This document shows, one piece after another, positions 8,764 through 17,034 of a DNA stretch of 64,000 nt. Within the stretch, counting starts at the first letter, position 1, and each line of letters starts with the position of its first letter. The stretch is taken from the NCBI RefSeq assembly GCF_019977755.1, contig NZ_AP025144.1, positions 620,001 to 684,000 on the forward strand, read 5' to 3'. The notes under the pieces are model-generated. The model ran no database searches and had not been told where the DNA came from. It saw nothing but the letters and a program-made list of their open reading frames with translations. This DNA is from Vibrio penaeicida (lineage in GTDB: Bacteria > Pseudomonadota > Gammaproteobacteria > Enterobacterales > Vibrionaceae). The position numbers and the translations under genes were made by a program.

Positions 8764-10122
8764 ATGGCTGAGCAGTTAGAAATTGACCAAACTCATCAAA
8801 CCCTACAAGAAGTAAGCGATGCGTTAGACAGCGGTCGATTTGTCCATGTTCGCCGTATGCTCCAAGATATGGAGCCGGAAGATATCGCCCACCTCCTGCA
8901 AGCTTCTCCTCGTAAAAGCCGTGATGTGCTTTGGCAACTCACGGATCCGGAAGATTACGGCGAAATCCTTGATGAGCTTTCTGAAGATGTGAAAGACAGC
9001 CTAGTGTCCAAAATGGCACCAGAGAGGCTGGCTGAAGCAACGGAAGGGCTTGAAACGGATGACGTAGCCTACGTACTTCGAAGTCTTCCTGATGACCTTT
9101 CTCGTGAAGTTCTATCTCAGATGGATACCGCGGATAGGCATCGGATCGAAACCGCGTTGGCGTATGACGAAGATACCGCCGGCAGTCTAATGAGCACCGA
9201 CGTCATCACTATCCGAAGCGACGTGGATGTTGATGTGGTTTTGCGTTATCTGCGCATTAAAGGGGAGCTCCCAGAGGCGACAGATGCACTCTATGTGATT
9301 GACGAAACCAGTAAGTTAACAGGGTATTTACACCTAACAACCTTACTGACTTCTCAGCCAGATGTTCAAATCAGTGAAATCATGGAGGACGCGGACGAAG
9401 CGATTTCCGTCAATGCCAGTGATAGCGATGTCGCGAGTCTGTTTGAGCGGAGAAATTGGGTTTCCGCCCCAGTGGTTGATGAAGACAATCATTTGGTCGG
9501 TCGAATTACCATTGATGACGTTGTTGACGTCATCCGTGAAGACGCCGAGCACTCTATGATGAGCTTAGCGGGTTTGGACGATGAGGAAGATACCTTCGCA
9601 CCGGTCGTTAAATCGGCTCGTAAGCGGAGTATTTGGCTCGGGGCTAACGTGTTAGCCGCGTTAACTGCAGCTTCTGTTTCTAACCTTTTTGAAGCCACTC
9701 TACAGGAAATGGCAGCAATCGCCGTATTGATGACTATTGTTCCTTCTATGGGGGGAGTCGCAGGGAATCAAACGGTTGCACTGGTGATCCGTGGTTTGGC
9801 GCTAGGGCACATTGGTGATACCAACAAACGCGAGTTATTGCTCAAAGAGGCGGCGATTGGCTTTCTGAATGGCTTGCTTTGGGCTTTGATTATTGGTGGT
9901 ATTGTTGTTGTTTGGAAAGATGATTGGCTGCTTGGTGGGGTGATTTCTGCTGCCATGATGACAAACCTATTGGTTGCGGGAATAGCAGGCGTGAGCATTC
10001 CAATCTTTTTGAAAAAGAGAAATATTGATCCGGCTTTAGCTGGTGGAATGGCGTTAACGACCGTAACGGATGTTGTAGGGCTTATGGTCTTCTTAGGGCT
10101 TGCTACCTTGTTTATCGTCTAA
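8764..10122 (+). CDS. mgtE: MgtE-type magnesium transporter
   Basis: Inner-membrane Mg2+ channel/transporter, 452 residues. The order is the MgtE N-domain (about 15-135, helical repeats with the DPEDYGEILDELSEDVKDSL type of sequence), a CBS pair (about 135-255, including APVVDEDNHLVGRITIDDVV), a plug helix, and five transmembrane segments (about 285-450, with a PSMGGVAGNQT motif lining the pore). The CBS and N-domains sense cytoplasmic Mg2+ and gate the pore. AGGGGACGAG precedes ATG 8764. Monocistronic, with its own terminator. Confidence 0.95.
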   Translation: MAEQLEIDQTHQTLQEVSDALDSGRFVHVRRMLQDMEPEDIAHLLQASPRKSRDVLWQLTDPEDYGEILDELSEDVKDSLVSKMAPERLAEATEGLETDDVAYVLRSLPDDLSREVLSQMDTADRHRIETALAYDEDTAGSLMSTDVITIRSDVDVDVVLRYLRIKGELPEATDALYVIDETSKLTGYLHLTTLLTSQPDVQISEIMEDADEAISVNASDSDVASLFERRNWVSAPVVDEDNHLVGRITIDDVVDVIREDAEHSMMSLAGLDDEEDTFAPVVKSARKRSIWLGANVLAALTAASVSNLFEATLQEMAAIAVLMTIVPSMGGVAGNQTVALVIRGLALGHIGDTNKRELLLKEAAIGFLNGLLWALIIGGIVVVWKDDWLLGGVISAAMMTNLLVAGIAGVSIPIFLKKRNIDPALAGGMALTTVTDVVGLMVFLGLATLFIV

Positions 10123-10136
10123 CCATTTAAGTTATT

Positions 10137-10176
10137 TATTTTCAAACTACCTACTGATGGAGTTTGTTTGAAAATA
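10137..10176 (+). other. 11-bp inverted repeat just after mgtE
   Basis: TATTTTCAAAC (10137-10147) is perfectly repeated in reverse complement at 10166-10176 around an 18-nt loop. It lies between the mgtE stop and the terminator. It may protect the 3' end of the mRNA. Confidence 0.6.
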
Positions 10177-10189
10177 GCCTTCCAAATTC

Positions 10190-10223
10190 ATCGCGTTTAC
10201 TGTTTCAGTAAGCGCGATTTTTT
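10190..10223 (+). terminator. Intrinsic terminator of mgtE
   Basis: Stem ATCGCGTTTACTG / CAGTAAGCGCGAT (13 bp with one G-T pair) around a TTT loop, followed by a run of six T. It separates mgtE from the accessory operon that begins at 10402. Confidence 0.9.
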
Positions 10224-10292
10224 CTTTTATGGGAGCGCTTTTTGCAGCCCCTAAAACGCTTTTATCAATGAATGTCAGAAAAGTTTCAGGTG

Positions 10293-10358
10293 TTTTTCAC
10301 AAAGCGGGTTAAGAAACTTGTGACAAACTCAGTACCTCTTTGTGAGAAATTTGTGAAC
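10293..10358 (+). promoter_or_regulatory. Repeated TTTGTGA boxes upstream of the adenylation operon
   Basis: Three same-strand copies of (C/T)TTGTGA occur at 10317-10324, 10338-10346 and 10350-10358, and an opposite-strand copy (TTTCACAAAG) begins near 10294. The first two are spaced 21 bp, two helical turns, like OmpR/PhoB-family sites. The box CTTTGTGAGAA at 10338 recurs as CTTTGTAAGAA on the minus strand at 16620-16630, upstream of the response regulator gene. No confident -35/-10 pair could be picked. Confidence 0.4.
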
Positions 10359-10401
10359 TTCTCTTGTTAGGTTTTAGCAAACCAATAACAAGGAGAAGTT
10401 T

Positions 10402-12039
10402 ATGAAACTCACTAAATTAAAGTCAGAGCATAGCCTCAACAGTTCACAGCATTACAGCACTCTTCAACAGACGCGACGCTTTCAATTTCGACGAGGCGCC
10501 ATTTCTGAATTGCCGTTGAGTGATCAGATTTTATTTGAGCAGTTTGGACAAGGTCCTTACGCCGTTCCTGAATACTCTTGCCTTCACACTGCTATTGAAG
10601 CTCAAGCGATCTTCATGCCAAATCAAATAGCGGCAATTCATGAAGAAGAAAAAATTACATATGGAGAGCTGAATCTAAAAGCAAACCAACTTGCCTCTTT
10701 CCTACAAAAGCGAGGTATTAAGCAAGGTGATGCCGTAGGTATTTTTCTCACGCGATCAATTCCAATGCTAATTGGCATTCTGGCAACCTTAAAACTGGGT
10801 GCCTGCTATGTCCCTCAGCACGCTGGCGTGGCACCCCAAAAAGTACTGAAACATGTCTGTGAAACAGCGGACCTAAAAACGGTACTGAGCCTTTCGCACC
10901 TAGAACAGCATTTGCCAGAACTCAGCCATCAAAACCTGTATTTCTTAGATGAGCTACTCCCTGAGCTATACGACAGCGAAGGTTTGGAATTACCCGATGT
11001 AGAGCCAGAATCACGATGCTTTATTTTGTTTACTTCAGGCACAACAGGAACTCCAAATGGTGTGCAAGTGACGCATCAGAATGTTGCGAACATCGTGATG
11101 ACATCGCCCGGAAATCTGGGTATAGAGCCCGGAATGAAGGTTGGACAAATTCTGAGTATCGCCTTTGATATGTGCGCTTGGGAGATTTTTGTCACTCTTT
11201 GCCACGGTGCCACATTGTTAATTCGCAATCGCGATATTGAAGCCACGGTAAGCCAAGCGGATGCGGTGATTGCGACCCCATCTATTCTCGCAAGTTTAGA
11301 TGCTAAGCATTGCCAATCTATTCAAGTTGCGGCTGTCGCAGGTGAACCTTGCCCCCAACCCTTAGCAGATCAATGGGGAGCCTTTTGTCGCTTTTACAAT
11401 GCTTGTGGTCCAACCGAAACCACCATTATCAACACTGCACAGCATTATTCGGATCAATGTGAAGAACTCACGATAGGCAAACCGACGCCCAATAATACCG
11501 TGTACGTACTGGACGAGGATCTTAAACCCTGCGCGATTGGCGATGTTGGTGAAATGTGGGCAGGCGGCTTATGTGTTACAGCTGGGTACATCGGCAATGA
11601 GGTACTGAATGCCGACCGATATCGACCTGACCCATTTCTAGGTGGTAAGCACAAAATGTTTCGAACACGCGACCTTGGAAAATGGACAAAAAGCGGCGAG
11701 CTCCTCCACCTAGGCCGTACTGACGATCAAGTGAAAATTCTTGGTTTCCGTGTTGAATTGGATTCGGTTTCTCGGGTGTTGGAGAAGACAGAAAACTGCC
11801 ACCAAGCTGTGACAATGAAGGTGGATTGCAAAACACTCATCGCATTTGTTACCCCTGCTCAAGTCTGTGAATCTGAGGCACAAAATCAAGTGAAAAAGCA
11901 TCTGCCTTACTACTGCGTACCCAGTACCGTAATTGCGCTCGATAGCTTACCTAAAACCTCACGAGGAAAAATTGATAAACGTGCTCTGATGGCACATTAC
12001 GAGAAAAGCCAGCTAGCTATTACGGAGGAAACACCATGA
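10402..12039 (+). CDS. Stand-alone NRPS-type adenylation enzyme
   Basis: ANL-superfamily enzyme, 545 residues, expected to form an acyl- or aminoacyl-adenylate from ATP. Core motifs in order: A3 LFTSGTTGTPNGV (209-221), A4 FDMCAWEIF (255-263), A5 NACGPTE (333-339), A8 LGRTDDQVKILGFRVE (437-452) and A10 with Lys523 in SRGKIDKRAL. The Asp of A4, which contacts an amino group in amino-acid-activating domains, is kept. The usual P-loop lysine (PKG) is asparagine (PNG). An N-terminal extension of about 60 residues precedes the domain. No carrier, condensation or thioesterase domain follows, so the acceptor is unknown. The ATG has a strong AAGGAG site; the stop overlaps the next gene by 4 bp. Confidence 0.85.
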   Translation: MKLTKLKSEHSLNSSQHYSTLQQTRRFQFRRGAISELPLSDQILFEQFGQGPYAVPEYSCLHTAIEAQAIFMPNQIAAIHEEEKITYGELNLKANQLASFLQKRGIKQGDAVGIFLTRSIPMLIGILATLKLGACYVPQHAGVAPQKVLKHVCETADLKTVLSLSHLEQHLPELSHQNLYFLDELLPELYDSEGLELPDVEPESRCFILFTSGTTGTPNGVQVTHQNVANIVMTSPGNLGIEPGMKVGQILSIAFDMCAWEIFVTLCHGATLLIRNRDIEATVSQADAVIATPSILASLDAKHCQSIQVAAVAGEPCPQPLADQWGAFCRFYNACGPTETTIINTAQHYSDQCEELTIGKPTPNNTVYVLDEDLKPCAIGDVGEMWAGGLCVTAGYIGNEVLNADRYRPDPFLGGKHKMFRTRDLGKWTKSGELLHLGRTDDQVKILGFRVELDSVSRVLEKTENCHQAVTMKVDCKTLIAFVTPAQVCESEAQNQVKKHLPYYCVPSTVIALDSLPKTSRGKIDKRALMAHYEKSQLAITEETP

Positions 12040-13376
12040 GTTCAATAGATCAAAGCGCCGTTGTTTTACCTGAGCAACGTTCGTTACTTCGTCGAATTTG
12101 GTCGTATCCAGCGATGGAACATTATTATCGATTGGTGATTCTCGTGTTCATGGCCAATATTGCTACGTTGGCATATGGTGTAACGGTTGGAGAGTGGTTT
12201 AAAACCGACGGGATTGCGCTCCAAACGCTTTCAAATATGGTTGTTTTGAATCTGACGGTTGCCGTGTTGGTTCGCCAGCAATACGTGATTAACTTACTTT
12301 TCTGGTTGGCAACAAGAGCACCCACATCTCTGCCATTGTCGATTCGTTGGCATTTAGGAAAAATCTACCACCACGGAGGGTTACACAGTGGAAGCGCCAT
12401 GGCAGCAACGTCTTGGTTTGCTATTTTTACAGGTGCGTTAGCTTTCAGTTATCAGCATCAGCTGGCTTCCATTTCACCCCTAACCCTCGGAATTACCTAT
12501 GCGATATTAGCATTGCTGATGCTGATCGTTTTCATGGCATTACCGAACATTCGCAAGAAGTATCACAATGCGTTTGAAAGAACTCATCGCTTTGGTGGTT
12601 GGAGTGTTTTGATTCTGTTTTGGGGGCAAACGTTCACATTGGCCGCCGATTTAAACCCGAGCCAGAATATCAGCAGCATCTTGTTGGATTCCTATTCTTT
12701 TTGGGCATTGGTTGCGGTGAGCATTAGCATCCTTCTTCCATGGCTTCGCCTTCGCCGTGTTCCTGTGAAAATTGAAACGCCCTCTAATCACGTAGCGCTA
12801 CTGAAATTTGATTATGGTGTTACACCGTTTGCAGGCTCATCAATGGCTATAAGTCGTAACCCATTACTGGAGTGGCACCACTTTGCCAATGTACCAAGCC
12901 CCGGAGAGTCGGGATATCGATTAACTGTATCGCGTGCAGGAGACTGGACTGGAAAGCTCATCGAAGACAGACCTAGCCACGTATGGGTTAAGGGTATTCC
13001 AACTGCTGGCGTAGCGAATATCGAAGTGCTGTTTAAACGCGTTGTGTACATTGCAACCGGAAGTGGAATCGGCCCATGTTTGCCTCATCTACTCGCGAAA
13101 GAAGTACCGATGCATTTGGTTTGGTCTACTCGAACACCCAGAGAAACATACGGTGACGAGCTCGTGGATGAAATCCTGTCGGTTCAACCGGATGCCGATA
13201 TCTGGGATACCACAGAGAAAGGCAAACCCGATATGGTGAAACTGGCGTATGCCGCCTACAAGAAATTTGATGCAGAAGCAGTGATATGCATTGCTAATCA
13301 AAAACTAACCCAACAAGTGGTGTTTGGCTTAGAGAGTCGAGGCATTCCTGCCTATGGCGCCATCTGGGATTCATAA
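12036..13376 (+). CDS. TmpA-like integral membrane flavoprotein/NAD(P)-binding oxidoreductase
   Basis: A 446-residue membrane protein. About six hydrophobic segments (roughly 32-50, 66-92, 120-140, 148-170, 188-205, 218-237) precede a soluble C-terminal half that looks like a ferredoxin-reductase fold: a RAGDWTGKL stretch near 300 (possible flavin site) and [14 protein letters not shown] near 340 (nucleotide-binding loop). A histidine cluster, [14 protein letters not shown] (106-119), sits beside the membrane and could bind haem or metal. From memory it resembles fungal TmpA proteins, which are linked with CPS1-like adenylating enzymes; that likeness is recall, not a search. Start ATG 12036 overlaps the previous stop (ATGA) after a GGAGGA ribosome site, so the two are translationally coupled. 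Confidence 0.7.
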   Translation: MSSIDQSAVVLPEQRSLLRRIWSYPAMEHYYRLVILVFMANIATLAYGVTVGEWFKTDGIALQTLSNMVVLNLTVAVLVRQQYVINLLFWLATRAPTSLPLSIRWHLGKIYHHGGLHSGSAMAATSWFAIFTGALAFSYQHQLASISPLTLGITYAILALLMLIVFMALPNIRKKYHNAFERTHRFGGWSVLILFWGQTFTLAADLNPSQNISSILLDSYSFWALVAVSISILLPWLRLRRVPVKIETPSNHVALLKFDYGVTPFAGSSMAISRNPLLEWHHFANVPSPGESGYRLTVSRAGDWTGKLIEDRPSHVWVKGIPTAGVANIEVLFKRVVYIATGSGIGPCLPHLLAKEVPMHLVWSTRTPRETYGDELVDEILSVQPDADIWDTTEKGKPDMVKLAYAAYKKFDAEAVICIANQKLTQQVVFGLESRGIPAYGAIWDS

Positions 13377-13389
13377 CGAGGACAGAATT

Positions 13390-14154
13390 ATGATTATCCA
13401 AACTGAGCAAATAGGTCGAGTGGTTTTAATTCGACTCAACCGCCCCGACAAACTTAATGCACTCAACAGCGAAGTTATGTCTGCAATTACGCAGACATTG
13501 ACGGAGTATGACCAAAATCCAGACATTGGGTGTTTTGTGATAACGGGATCGGAGCGTGCTTTTGCCGCAGGTGCTGATATCGCTGAGATGTCGGACAAAA
13601 GTTACACCGATATGTTGAGCACAGATTACTTCTCTGGGTGGGATGCATTCTGTGCACTTCGGACTCCTAAAATAGCGGCGGTTTCAGGGTATGCACTAGG
13701 AGGAGGGTGCGAATTAGCGATGATGTGCGACCTCATTTATGCCTCTGAATCCGCATTATTTGGTCAGCCAGAAATCAAACTGGGGGTGATTCCAGGCATT
13801 GGTGGTACACAGAGGCTCACGCGTTTGGTGGGCCGAGCTAAGGCGATGGATCTTATTTTAACGGGAAGAATGATGGATGCTGCTGAAGCGGAGCGAGCAG
13901 GTCTCGTCGCCAGAGTTATGCCCGATGAAGCGTTACTTGAAGAAACCCTTGCGGTTGCTAAAGTGATCGCCAGCTACAGCAAGCCTTCTGTCATTGTCGG
14001 CAAAGAAGCCATCGATCGAGCAGAGCAGGTTTCGTTGAAAGAAGGGTTGTTGTTTGAACGTAGAGTCTTTCACTCGTTATTCTCCACTCACGATCAAAAA
14101 GAAGGTATGCGTGCTTTTTTAGAAAAACGAGCGCCGAGTTTTAAAGGGCATTAG
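13390..14154 (+). CDS. Enoyl-CoA hydratase/isomerase family protein
   Basis: Crotonase-fold protein, 254 residues from ATG 13390 ([20 protein letters not shown]). The oxyanion-hole segments AAGADIAEM and [15 protein letters not shown] are present, and both catalytic glutamates of true hydratases appear (GGGCEL and GQPEIKLG). It most resembles short-chain enoyl-CoA hydratases. The start at 13390, with GAGGACAG before it, is preferred to an in-frame ATG at 13354 that would overlap the upstream gene. It is the third gene of the adenylation operon, 13 bp after the membrane oxidoreductase. The substrate is unknown; a CoA-bound product linked to the operon is inference. Confidence 0.88.
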   Translation: MIIQTEQIGRVVLIRLNRPDKLNALNSEVMSAITQTLTEYDQNPDIGCFVITGSERAFAAGADIAEMSDKSYTDMLSTDYFSGWDAFCALRTPKIAAVSGYALGGGCELAMMCDLIYASESALFGQPEIKLGVIPGIGGTQRLTRLVGRAKAMDLILTGRMMDAAEAERAGLVARVMPDEALLEETLAVAKVIASYSKPSVIVGKEAIDRAEQVSLKEGLLFERRVFHSLFSTHDQKEGMRAFLEKRAPSFKGH

Positions 14155-14173
14155 CGGGATCTCACCCCGTTGT

Positions 14174-14214
14174 AAAAATCACCCTCACTTTGAAATTAAG
14201 TGAGGGTGATTTTT
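14174..14214. terminator. Bidirectional terminator between the adenylation operon and the two-component system
   Basis: A perfect 17-bp stem, AAAAATCACCCTCACTT / AAGTGAGGGTGATTTTT, around a TGAAATT loop. A and T runs on both sides let it end transcription from both convergent operons. Confidence 0.93.
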
Positions 14215-14235
14215 AAACCTGTTGGAATGTATGGA

Positions 14236-15681
14236 TCAACTCTGCTCATTTGATGCATTTGCCAATAATGGGGCATTGGAATAGGGCTGCGCTGAAAGCC
14301 TAAATTTGGCGATAAATAGCCCAGGTTGCTCGGATATTTCTAACTTCGATTGATGCAACGTCAGAATCGCATTGACGGTTTTTAACCCCATACCAAGCTC
14401 TCCTCCACGAATGGCTGGGTCGACCGTGTTAATGATGACGATGCTGATATCTTTCACGTTAATCTGAGAGTTTACTCCGCAGTGCGGTTTTACAAATAGC
14501 TGAATAGTTGCCTTTTCAGGGCTGTGCCGAATGGCATTTTCCATAAGGTTATCCAACAATCTTACCAATAACTTTCTATCCGCATTTACTTGGGCGTTGA
14601 CTGAAATAGTACAAAAAATATCAAGCGACTTCTTTTCGAGTCCGATTTCAAAACGTGCTTTCAATTCATTTATGAACTCAACAATATCGATGATCTCATT
14701 TTGGATTTCAGGCTCTATCAACTCTTTTTTTGCCGCATCAAATTGTTCTTGAAGTTGATCGTGTAATCTCAATGCATTGCTATGTGCTGTGGAAACCAAC
14801 TCCACGTTTTGTTTGCCATTGAGGAGCCAAGTTTCAAGGTAACCTTGTATGTTCGCGAGCGGTGTTTTTAAGTCGTGGCTTAAACGCATTAAGTATTCGC
14901 GACGTGAATGCTCTTGTTGCCTGAGCCGTAAAAATTGCCACTGAATATGATCGAGCAGATACCCAAACTGGCGTGACAATGGAAGCAGTTCAGTGACAGG
15001 AACAGATAAATTGGGTTCGACCCGAAAGTGCTCTTTCGCAGAATGTTCTATTTGACGAATGAGTTGCTGGCTAGGGGCAAGCAGATCTTTCTGGATTAAC
15101 CGATAAATAAGAACAGTAAACAGCAAAATTAGTGCAATACCACCGATCAATATGGGGGAGTACTGCATCATATAGCGATTAACTCTCGCGATGTCTGACG
15201 ATTGCCGTCCGATGACGACATACAAATAACCTTCTACCCCATTAGGGCTTTCGATAGCGGATACTGAAAACACTTTCTGACGCCCCATATCGCGTGGGTC
15301 GTCGCCTAAAATAGGGAGAGTATCATTGGCTAAAAACTGATGGATTGGGGTTAAATTTACGTGCGTTGCGATTTCAACATTACTGTCTAAGGCGGTGGTG
15401 GTTATTTTTCCATTTTTATCTAAAAAATAAATTTCAAAGTCCGGCCCTAGCATCATTAATGTGTGGAAGATGCTTTTTAGCGCCTTGGGCGAATAGTCAT
15501 TCCCCTCCATGAGTGGGTTATCGTCGCGCATGTGATTGGCTAAATCTTTATGCAAGAACTGACGGGCGCGTTGCTCGCTGCCTTGCCATGTAATATGAAA
15601 GTGATAAGTCAGAAGCGGGATACTGACCAAAGACCAAATAAGAGAGAGCAAGAACAGGCGCTTTTTGAAAGAGCGAGTCAT
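14236..15681 (-). CDS. Membrane sensor histidine kinase
   Basis: Sensor of a two-component pair, 481 residues from ATG 15681, which overlaps the response regulator stop by 4 bp (ATGA); the longer open frame starting at 15720 is inside that gene. TM1 lies about 8-28, a periplasmic sensor domain about 30-172, and TM2 about 176-194. A HAMP-like linker leads to the H-box (LMRLSHDLKTPLANIQGYLE, His269) and N-box (DNLMENA, 377-383). The G1 box is unusual: INTVDPAI replaces the normal DxGxG, though G2 (GGELGMGLKTVNAIL) is kept. ATP binding may therefore be altered. The signal is unknown; it converges on the adenylation operon. Confidence 0.9.
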   Translation of the reverse strand: MTRSFKKRLFLLSLIWSLVSIPLLTYHFHITWQGSEQRARQFLHKDLANHMRDDNPLMEGNDYSPKALKSIFHTLMMLGPDFEIYFLDKNGKITTTALDSNVEIATHVNLTPIHQFLANDTLPILGDDPRDMGRQKVFSVSAIESPNGVEGYLYVVIGRQSSDIARVNRYMMQYSPILIGGIALILLFTVLIYRLIQKDLLAPSQQLIRQIEHSAKEHFRVEPNLSVPVTELLPLSRQFGYLLDHIQWQFLRLRQQEHSRREYLMRLSHDLKTPLANIQGYLETWLLNGKQNVELVSTAHSNALRLHDQLQEQFDAAKKELIEPEIQNEIIDIVEFINELKARFEIGLEKKSLDIFCTISVNAQVNADRKLLVRLLDNLMENAIRHSPEKATIQLFVKPHCGVNSQINVKDISIVIINTVDPAIRGGELGMGLKTVNAILTLHQSKLEISEQPGLFIAKFRLSAQPYSNAPLLANASNEQS

Positions 15682-16484
15682 TGTCTTACCTCGTGCTGGA
15701 ACTTGTAACCCACACCCCACACGGTGCGAATGAAGCGCGCGTTATTCTTAGGTACTTCGATTTTGTTACGCAGCCTATTAATGGTGCTACACACTGTGTG
15801 GTGATAGCCATCGTAGTCGGTGTCCCACACTCGAATAAGCAGCTCATCTTTTGTGAAAACCCTCCCTGGTTTACTCGCCAAGCAATACAAAAGGGAAAAC
15901 TCGGTAGGAGTGAGATTTATGTTTTCTCCTGCCAAACGTACTTCATGCAGCTTTTTTGAAATCACAAGATCATCAAAAATCAACGAAGATGGTACTGAAG
16001 TGTCCATTTGCTCAGGAGCCAGTTGATGTGTTGATTGGTTGGCTAGGTGCCAATCTGGCGTGGTTTGTGGGGGGGCGACATCCGGCTGATTGTCATTAGT
16101 TTCCGTCCATCGAGTGTGTTCGGTTCTTCGCAACAGTGCTCGAACTCTTGCCTGAAGTTCAATCACACTGAATGGTTTCGTTAAATAGTCGTCAGCACCG
16201 GCTTCTAAACCGTCTACCATGTCGTGTTCGCTGGTGAGTGCTGTGAGCATCAAAACCGGAATCCCAATGTGCTGTTGGCGTAGCAGTTTACACATTTCGG
16301 TACCGTCGCCATCACACAGTTTTCGGTCTAAGATCACGGCATCGGCTAATCCTTGGCACGCTATCTGGTAACCTTCGCTGATGTGCGATGTTAATATGGT
16401 TTTATAGCCTTGAACTTTCAGATTCAAGCTAATTAGATTCGCCATATCTTGGTCGTCTTCGACCACTAGAATCGTATATGACAT
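15678..16484 (-). CDS. OmpR/PhoB-family response regulator
   Basis: Transcriptional regulator partner of the adjacent kinase, 268 residues. The receiver domain (1-120) has the acidic pocket EDD (9-11), phospho-acceptor Asp53 (VILDRKLCDGDG), the LTA threonine and KPF lysine. An unusually long, polar linker (about 130-165, rich in T, P, Q) leads to a winged-helix DNA-binding domain (about 168-265, LTPTEFSLLYCLASKPGRVF). ATG 16484 is chosen because AGAGAGGGAAG lies just upstream; an earlier in-frame start at 16523 lacks this. First gene of the pair. Confidence 0.93.
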   Translation of the reverse strand: MSYTILVVEDDQDMANLISLNLKVQGYKTILTSHISEGYQIACQGLADAVILDRKLCDGDGTEMCKLLRQQHIGIPVLMLTALTSEHDMVDGLEAGADDYLTKPFSVIELQARVRALLRRTEHTRWTETNDNQPDVAPPQTTPDWHLANQSTHQLAPEQMDTSVPSSLIFDDLVISKKLHEVRLAGENINLTPTEFSLLYCLASKPGRVFTKDELLIRVWDTDYDGYHHTVCSTINRLRNKIEVPKNNARFIRTVWGVGYKFQHEVRQ

Positions 16485-16619
16485 CCTGACTTCCCTCTCT
16501 AGTCGATTCAAGAAGTAGACCACTAGATTCTCGTATCTCTTTCAGTGAGGAGTCAGGAATTTGCTTTTTGGAAGGGAAAAGTGGAACTGGTCTCAAAAAT
16601 GATGATTTCAGACATTAGG

Positions 16620-16630
16620 TTCTTACAAAG
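16620..16630 (-). promoter_or_regulatory. CTTTGTAAGAA box upstream of the response regulator
   Basis: On the minus strand this 11-mer differs by one base from CTTTGTGAGAA at 10338-10348, ahead of the adenylation operon. It lies about 140 bp upstream of the response regulator ATG. It could be a shared binding site, but a chance match of this length is possible. Confidence 0.3.
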
Positions 16631-16670
16631 CGCCCAAAGCAGGCAGTGAAAGTGCGCTGTAATCCCAACT

Positions 16671-16847
16671 CTAATAATCGAATCGCCATGTCCAACGTTC
16701 GATAGGGTTACTTTTATTGGCAGCTTGGAGGTGACGTATCACATCAGACAGCTTCAAATACCCCATATACGTATCTTCAGGTTCAAACTCTTCGATAAGG
16801 ATTTGGTGGTCACGAGTACTTTCTAAACGTAGAAACAATCTGGCCAT
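16671..16847 (-). CDS. Small hypothetical protein, 58 residues
   Basis: An intact small frame starting MARLFLRLESTRDHQILIEE and ending NPIERWTWRFDY before TAG. It fills the otherwise empty space between the response regulator and phoH. The composition (acidic middle, aromatic and basic C-terminus, no membrane segment) looks like a real soluble protein rather than random sequence. The ribosome site is modest (GCGAGAAAG). I do not recognise a family and assign no function. Confidence 0.6.
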   Translation of the reverse strand: MARLFLRLESTRDHQILIEEFEPEDTYMGYLKLSDVIRHLQAANKSNPIERWTWRFDY

Positions 16848-16964
16848 GGCTTTCTCGCAATATTCTTTAGGGAGTAAAACTGTATCATTGAGTTAATTAT
16901 CAGAGTGTAAGCGTTTGTCAGCGAGCGAGAGCAATAGCAATAACCATGTGTATCGGCTGCAACG

Positions 16965-16994
16965 AAAATGCCTCTCACCAAGTAGGTGAGAGGC
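16965..16994 (-). terminator. Intrinsic terminator of phoH
   Basis: Stem GCCTCTCACC (16970-16979) / GGTGAGAGGC (16985-16994) with a 5-nt loop. On the minus strand it is followed by ATTTT (16965-16969), as expected for ending the phoH transcript. Confidence 0.88.
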
Positions 16995-17034
16995 ATGTAC
17001 TAAGTTTTAGCTCATGCGATGGTTAAAAGAGAAA

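Noticed and set aside
13354..13389. Longer start for the hydratase, overlapping the membrane oxidoreductase
   Set aside because: ATG 13390 has its own GAGGACAG site and starts at the usual family N-terminus.
15682..15720. Longer histidine kinase start
   Set aside because: It lies inside the response regulator gene; the ATGA overlap at 15678-15681 is the better coupled start.
10250..16500. A genomic island around the accessory operon
   Set aside because: No tRNA, integrase, direct repeats or obvious composition change mark its ends, so transfer cannot be shown from the sequence alone.
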